From contig JAIRXI010000190.1 of NCBI GenBank assembly GCA_031268395.1, positions 1 through 6,503 on the forward strand: a DNA stretch of 6,503 nucleotides, given 5' to 3'. Positions 3,868 through 6,503 of this stretch are shown piece by piece. Below the pieces are notes generated by a model. It had not been told where the DNA came from. It worked only from the letters and a program-made list of their open reading frames with translations, and did not search any database. Source of the DNA: Tannerella sp. (GTDB lineage: Bacteria; Bacteroidota; Bacteroidia; Bacteroidales; Tannerellaceae). The translations under genes were made by a program, and so were the position numbers. Every line of letters begins with the position of its first letter. Position 1 is the first letter of the stretch.

Positions 3868-6503
3868 ATGATAAAAAAACTGTATGCTATGAACGTATCC
3901 GGGAAGAAGATTTTGCCGATGTTCCTTTTTGTGCTGTCTGCGGCGTTGTCCCAGGCTCAGCACAAGGAGACTTATAACTGGTATTTTGGTGAATATGCAG
4001 GCATGACCTGGAATACAACCCAGACGATTGGCTCCCTGTCGGGTCTGCCAACACCGCTCGCAGGTTCGAAGATGAATTTTTTTGAAGGATGCATAACCGT
4101 TTCCGACAAGTTCGGGCAATTACTGTTCTATTCCGACGGGCTTACGATCTGGAACCGGAACCATGATGTGATGACAAACGGATTGACCGGAGATAACACT
4201 GGATTAGCCTCCCAATCCGCAGTTGTTTTTCCTCATCCGGGAAAGGCCAATCAGTATATCGTTCTGACGATTGGAATGAACCGCGACAACCGATTGAATT
4301 ATACTGTAGTAGACATGACGCTGAACGGCGGTCTGGGCGGTGTTATGTTAAAAAACACGCCATTGACCGGTGCGGTGGGTGTATTGGGCGAAAGTGTGGC
4401 CGCAGTAAGGCATGCCAATGGTACGGACTACTGGATTGTGGCTCCGGGAAAAGGACTGGAACCCTATTCGGCCATGAATGTATGGAGAGTGACTCCCACC
4501 GGCGTGCAAACCACCCTGTACCGCTCTGATCCTTTGGCGGCAAAGACGGATCCAACCATCGGATCGAACGGTTATCTTCGCTTCAGTCTCGACGGGAAGT
4601 ATTTTGCCTGGATGGAATCACACTGGATTACAAATCCTTTGAATGATCCTCAATTTGACTGTAACTTTTTTTTCGGAAAATTTGATCCGAATACGGGTGT
4701 TTTTTCCAATATGAAAGCGTTTGGGTACCCTTCCGGCATGTATGGTTATGGTAATGAATTTTCTCCTTCGGGGGAAATTTTATACGTGCCCGTTCATAAC
4801 TCGAATTGGACAATAAATACAATGCATGTCTATCGTTTCGAAGAATTGCTGGCATCTTCCAATCCCGTCGGAATGCCTCACCGTGAAATAAAGGACAAGG
4901 CTATTGTTCCTGAGGGGCACGTGCAGGCAATGCAAATAGGTCCTGAAGGTCGCATTTATGGCGTACTGACGAATACGATGAAATGCACATTCATGCTGGT
5001 GATTGATAATGCGGATGATTATGAAAATTTTACATGGACCAAAGTAGGCGGACTGATTCCTCCGGAGCCGGCGCTTATACGTTATGGCCTTCCCTCTTTT
5101 CCGGCGGAATGGCTTCTTCCGCTTTTCCCTGTCGCCCGCCCCGACAGCGCAATCGCGATTTCGGGTTCGACGTGCGTCATTGACGTCCTGGCAAACGACA
5201 GCCTGGGCGACTGTACCCACAGCTCCGTCACTCTTTCCGTTTCGCCGGCTGCCAGCGGGGCGATATCGGCATTCGACGCCGACAACAACCTGCTTTACGA
5301 ACCGCCCGCCGGCTTTGCCGGACAGGACAGCCTGACCTATACCTTTGTTTGCGGCACTTTTTCCAGGACAGCCAAAGTGTATATCATGGTATATGACGGT
5401 CCGGACAATATCGTCGACCCCGAAAACTGTCTGGTAGAGGCGCCGTCGTTTACATTCAGCATTACCCGGCAAAGCACTATCCTTAACGGGTCCCATCCCA
5501 AGAATACGCCCCTGGTCGGGGATTTGGACCATGACGGGATTCCTGAAATCGTCACATTCAACGCCAATACGTATGACTATTTCACCAGCATTAAAATATT
5601 TGACGGAAGCACCCTGGCGCTGAAGGATTCAATCCCGCTGAATACGAATTACGTGAGTCCCGGCTGGCTGGCTCCTGCTCCTGCCGTACTGGTGGATGCC
5701 GACGGCAACGGCATGGGCGAAATTATCCTTGCGAGCATATCGGGGACTGTTCCCACGATGTTCCGCTACGAAGCGTCGCTGTCCGGAGGTTCTTTCCACA
5801 TGGTGCCTAAATGGGGATCGGGAATCACCTATAGCGTTCCGACCGGCTGGAACTATGCAAATAACACATTGCCGCAACCCGTCGTAGCCGACTTCAATGG
5901 CGACAGTATCCCGGAACTGGTGATCTACAATCAAATATTCAATGCCGAAACCGGCGCCCTGATGGGTATCACGGAAGCCATCGGATCCGCATATATGGGC
6001 CGGAATCCCAATCATATAAATCCTTACACTACCTTCCTGACGATGGCAGACATGGATGGCGACGGTCTGCCCGAAATCATTGCCGGCGCTGCCGTTTACA
6101 AGGTAACCGTTTCGGCCGACGGCACTGCGGCCACCTGCCTGCCCCTGTCCAAAAACACAGTCATCGGCGACGGTTTTACGGCGGTGGCCGACCTGGATAT
6201 GGACGGTAAACTGGAGGTGGTGATTGCCAAGGTTGCCGCGTCGAACACTGTCGTATATGTCTGGAGACCGGACGTGGTGGGCGGTGGAGCCGGCTCTTAT
6301 AAAAGCTATACGATAACCAACAGTGCGGGTGCGGCTTCGGATCGTCACGGATTCCCGTTTATCGGAAACATTGACAGCGTCGTTCATGCCGGAAAAAAAT
6401 ACCCCGAAATCTGCATAACGACAGTTAATGCAGTGACCGCCCTGAAATACAATCCTTCAACAGACACACACTCGCAACTGTGGAAAATGCTGACCACAGA
6501 CGG
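3868..6503 (+). CDS. Large exported multidomain surface protein: beta-propeller, Ig/cadherin-like domain, FG-GAP/VCBS repeats (3' end beyond window)
   Basis: The frame runs from ATG 3868 to the window end, 878 residues, with no stop. A Sec signal peptide spans about residues 1-31 (basic MIKK and GKK, hydrophobic ILPMFLFVLSAALS, likely cut near SQAQ). ATG 3889 (Met8) is an alternative start that keeps the signal. Residues 36-415 match the N-terminal beta-propeller of Bacteroidota T9SS-type proteins: NWYFGEYAG (37-45), EGC (73-75), LLFYSDGLTIWN (85-96) and the closing GLPSF (407-411). Residues about 425-510 form an Ig/cadherin-like domain with DVLANDSLG (439-447). FG-GAP/VCBS loops follow, with acidic residues at D552/D554/D556, D610/D612, D675/D679, D728/D730/D732 and D775/D777/D779, each ending near (P/G/L)E(I/L/V)(I/V); a degenerate sixth is near D836. 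These likely bind calcium in a second propeller. The protein should be outside the cell, in adhesion or glycan contact. A T9SS sorting domain beyond the edge is inferred. Confidence 0.93.
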   Translation, partial: MIKKLYAMNVSGKKILPMFLFVLSAALSQAQHKETYNWYFGEYAGMTWNTTQTIGSLSGLPTPLAGSKMNFFEGCITVSDKFGQLLFYSDGLTIWNRNHDVMTNGLTGDNTGLASQSAVVFPHPGKANQYIVLTIGMNRDNRLNYTVVDMTLNGGLGGVMLKNTPLTGAVGVLGESVAAVRHANGTDYWIVAPGKGLEPYSAMNVWRVTPTGVQTTLYRSDPLAAKTDPTIGSNGYLRFSLDGKYFAWMESHWITNPLNDPQFDCNFFFGKFDPNTGVFSNMKAFGYPSGMYGYGNEFSPSGEILYVPVHNSNWTINTMHVYRFEELLASSNPVGMPHREIKDKAIVPEGHVQAMQIGPEGRIYGVLTNTMKCTFMLVIDNADDYENFTWTKVGGLIPPEPALIRYGLPSFPAEWLLPLFPVARPDSAIAISGSTCVIDVLANDSLGDCTHSSVTLSVSPAASGAISAFDADNNLLYEPPAGFAGQDSLTYTFVCGTFSRTAKVYIMVYDGPDNIVDPENCLVEAPSFTFSITRQSTILNGSHPKNTPLVGDLDHDGIPEIVTFNANTYDYFTSIKIFDGSTLALKDSIPLNTNYVSPGWLAPAPAVLVDADGNGMGEIILASISGTVPTMFRYEASLSGGSFHMVPKWGSGITYSVPTGWNYANNTLPQPVVADFNGDSIPELVIYNQIFNAETGALMGITEAIGSAYMGRNPNHINPYTTFLTMADMDGDGLPEIIAGAAVYKVTVSADGTAATCLPLSKNTVIGDGFTAVADLDMDGKLEVVIAKVAASNTVVYVWRPDVVGGGAGSYKSYTITNSAGAASDRHGFPFIGNIDSVVHAGKKYPEICITTVNAVTALKYNPSTDTHSQLWKMLTTD

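Noticed and set aside
4780..6387. Minus-strand frames of about 250 codons (4780-5532 and 5629-6387)
   Set aside because: Both are antisense to the exported protein, whose FG-GAP loops and Ig motif are clear on the plus strand; no signals or domains support them.

Overview
The window reads as chromosomal DNA of a Bacteroidota, most likely order Bacteroidales. This rests on three things: promoters of the Bacteroides type (TTTG, then about 19-21 bp, then TAnnTTTG) with start codons lacking Shine-Dalgarno sequences; a small lipoprotein with a short collagen-like CEGPMGPPGEPGE start that I know only from this phylum; and a secreted beta-propeller protein with the NWYFG, EGC and DGLTIWN motifs typical of T9SS-type surface proteins. 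Genus cannot be settled from the window.

Left part (1-2092, minus strand): one two-gene transcription unit read right to left. A TACCTTTG promoter at 2085-2092 precedes a 142-residue lipoprotein (2062-1634). Five bases later comes a THUMP-domain, RlmL-type rRNA guanine-N2 methyltransferase (1628 to beyond base 1). Its catalytic core is complete, but it carries an unusual C-terminal tail of at least three full and one partial 42-residue (126-bp) tandem repeats that run off the left edge.

Middle (2093-3517): mostly non-coding. It holds a fragment with sense-like codons on the plus strand (about 2449-2751), an inverted repeat near 2792-2825, and a tRNA-Arg(UCU) gene on the minus strand (3033-2960) with a textbook promoter at 3085-3115.

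Right part (3518-6503, plus strand): a TACCTTTG promoter at 3518-3525 stands 29 bp before an AT-rich 96-codon reading frame (3555-3845) that may be a small membrane-associated protein or only a long leader. A 20-bp perfect palindrome lies inside it. After 22 bp begins a large exported protein (3868 to beyond the right edge, 878 residues visible) made of an N-terminal beta-propeller, an Ig/cadherin-like domain and at least five FG-GAP/VCBS calcium-loop repeats. The base composition of this gene shifts at the boundary between the propeller and the rest.

The parts do not form one pathway. The left unit joins rRNA modification with an envelope lipoprotein, the middle is a tRNA locus, and the right is a cell-surface or secreted protein locus. 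I see no CRISPR array, transposase or phage gene. The most noteworthy features are the in-frame tandem repeat array on the methyltransferase and the AT-rich, palindrome-bearing 96-codon frame upstream of the surface protein.
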